From Sideroxyarcus sp. (GTDB lineage: Bacteria > Pseudomonadota > Gammaproteobacteria > Burkholderiales > Gallionellaceae), in the NCBI GenBank assembly GCA_030651895.1, contig JAUSBR010000013.1, forward strand, positions 1 to 64,000: DNA of 64,000 bases, written 5' to 3'. Positions 62,300-64,000 of the stretch are shown here, piece by piece (position 1 is the first letter of the stretch; each line of letters begins with the position of its first letter). The translations under genes were made by a program, and so were the position numbers. The notes under the pieces were generated by a model, which was given only the letters and a program-made list of their open reading frames with translations, had not been told where the DNA came from and searched no databases.

Positions 62300-63268
62300 A
62301 TGCAAGATCGCTTCGGACGTTCCATCGATTATCTGCGCATCTCGGTCACCGACCGCTGCGACCTGCGGTGCACCTACTGCATGCCGCAGGGTTTCCACGA
62401 CTTCGAGGAACCCAAAGACTGGCTGAACTTCGACGAGATCGAACGTGTGGTTGCGGCCTTCGCACGTTTGGGGACATCGAAGATCCGTATCACCGGCGGC
62501 GAGCCGCTGCTGCGCCGCGATCTGGCCGGATTGACCGCGCGCTTGGCGCGGACCGCTGGGATCAGCGATCTGTCCCTGAGTACCAATGCCACGCAACTGG
62601 CGCAGCATGCCCATGCACTCAAGGTGGCCGGCATCACGCGCCTCAATGTCAGCCTCGATTCACTCTGCGCCGAGCGCATCCATAACATCACCCGGCGCGA
62701 TGCGCTGCAATCTATCCTCGACGGTCTGCTGGTCGCCAGGGTGGCCGGCTTCCAGCCGATCAAGATTAACATGGTGGTGATGGCGGGGGTCAACGAGGAC
62801 GAAGTGGTGGATATGGCGACGTTCTGCCTGCGCCACGGTTTCATCCTGCGCCTCATTGAGACCATGCCGATGGGGGAGAGCGGGCGGAATGCCGGCTACG
62901 TCGATTTGCAGCCGATTCGCCTGCGTCTGCAGCAGCGTTTCGGACTTATCGACGGCGCGGTGCCGGGCGCCGGACCGGCGCGCTATCTGGTCTCGCCGGA
63001 CGGCAAACTCAGCATCGGCTTCATCACGCCGATGTCGCAGCACTTCTGCGAGACCTGCAACCGCGTGCGCCTTTCGGTCGATGGCACACTCTATCTCTGT
63101 CTGGGGCAGGAGCATAACTTCGAATTGAGGCCGCTGCTGCGCAACGGCATCAGCGATGCGGAACTGGACGCGGCGATACGCGCAGCGATCGAGATCAAAC
63201 CGGAGCGGCACGAGTTTCGCGAACATCCCGGCAAGGTCATCCGCATCATGTCCGCGACAGGCGGATAA
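62300..63268 (+). CDS. moaA: GTP 3',8-cyclase (molybdenum cofactor synthesis)
   Basis: A protein of 322 residues. This radical-SAM enzyme rearranges GTP toward cyclic pyranopterin phosphate with MoaC. The first cluster motif is CDLRCTYC, and the second cluster is bound by CETCNRVRLSVDGTLYLC. The C-terminal GG (SATGG) needed for activity is present. GEPLLRRDL and LIETMPMG are further family marks. It is cytoplasmic. moaC and other moa genes are not adjacent. ACGCAAGAAG precedes the ATG. A strong terminator follows at once. Confidence 0.97.
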   Translation: MQDRFGRSIDYLRISVTDRCDLRCTYCMPQGFHDFEEPKDWLNFDEIERVVAAFARLGTSKIRITGGEPLLRRDLAGLTARLARTAGISDLSLSTNATQLAQHAHALKVAGITRLNVSLDSLCAERIHNITRRDALQSILDGLLVARVAGFQPIKINMVVMAGVNEDEVVDMATFCLRHGFILRLIETMPMGESGRNAGYVDLQPIRLRLQQRFGLIDGAVPGAGPARYLVSPDGKLSIGFITPMSQHFCETCNRVRLSVDGTLYLCLGQEHNFELRPLLRNGISDAELDAAIRAAIEIKPERHEFREHPGKVIRIMSATGG

Positions 63269-63296
63269 AAAAAGCCCCGGCATGCCGGGGCTTTTT
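63269..63296. terminator. Bidirectional terminator between moaA and the SQR-like gene
   Basis: A perfect 28-bp palindrome of AAAAAGCCCCGGCA and its complement, flanked by A and T runs, lies between two converging genes. Confidence 0.92.
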
Positions 63297-63316
63297 GTTT
63301 GCTGCATAGCGGAAAA

Positions 63317-64000
<684 letters not shown>

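Overview
The window is typical chromosome of a betaproteobacterium, most like the iron-oxidising and sulfur-oxidising Nitrosomonadales/Gallionellaceae. This is an inference from gene content and order, not from a search. Supporting signs are rpsF-priB-rpsR-rplI-dnaB, dapA-bamC-MBL hydrolase, thrS-infC-rpmI-rplT-pheS-pheT-ihfA-merR, a HopJ-family protein, YfaZ, feoAB, a sulfide:quinone-reductase-type flavoprotein and a G+C-rich sequence. No prophage, IS element, CRISPR array or rRNA was seen.

Region 1 (1-22286) is a signal-transduction island, almost entirely on the minus strand. It holds an incomplete protein built of near-identical tandem PAS modules (exact 426-bp period) and a two-gene unit of a CHASE3/multi-PAS hybrid kinase with two receivers and Hpt plus a REC-REC-kinase. 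It also holds a REC protein, a PAS-GAF-GGDEF-EAL-CZB cyclic-di-GMP protein, a PAS hybrid kinase overlapping a REC-PAS protein, a CheB-CheR-PAS fusion, solitary PAS proteins and two Crp/Fnr-like regulators. The same PAS module recurs in three of these genes. A perfect 24-bp palindrome lies upstream of one Crp-like gene.

Region 2 (22288-32820) is housekeeping and envelope: lipA, sodB (with a candidate IscR-type operator), a TPR membrane protein, a D,D-carboxypeptidase, a DUF3617 protein, a LexA-type repressor with two GAAC-N4-GTTC operators on its own promoter, a DEDD exonuclease, rlmD, rhodanese, HopJ, Bax-inhibitor-1 protein, tRNA-Ser, YfaZ and a small coiled-coil protein.

Region 3 (32860-46588) holds feoAB, dapA-bamC-MBL, a 52-residue Ala-rich lipoprotein, a RoxA-like oxygenase, a PrxQ-type peroxiredoxin, an SlyD-like isomerase, a glycosyltransferase-like protein and a YbbA/YbbP-type exporter pair split by ugd.

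Region 4 (46599-64000) is translation and replication: the S6 operon, dnaB, tRNA-Val, then an unusual MCE/Mla-type cluster, then thrS-infC-rpmI-rplT-pheST-ihfA-merR, tRNA-Pro, moaA and a partial SQR-like gene. The MCE cluster combines a degenerate ABC ATPase lacking every catalytic motif, an MCE protein, a TPR lipoprotein, a CHASE2-cyclase with altered catalytic residues and an MlaE permease. It is the strongest candidate here for an unusual system. The PAS array and the LexA operators come next.
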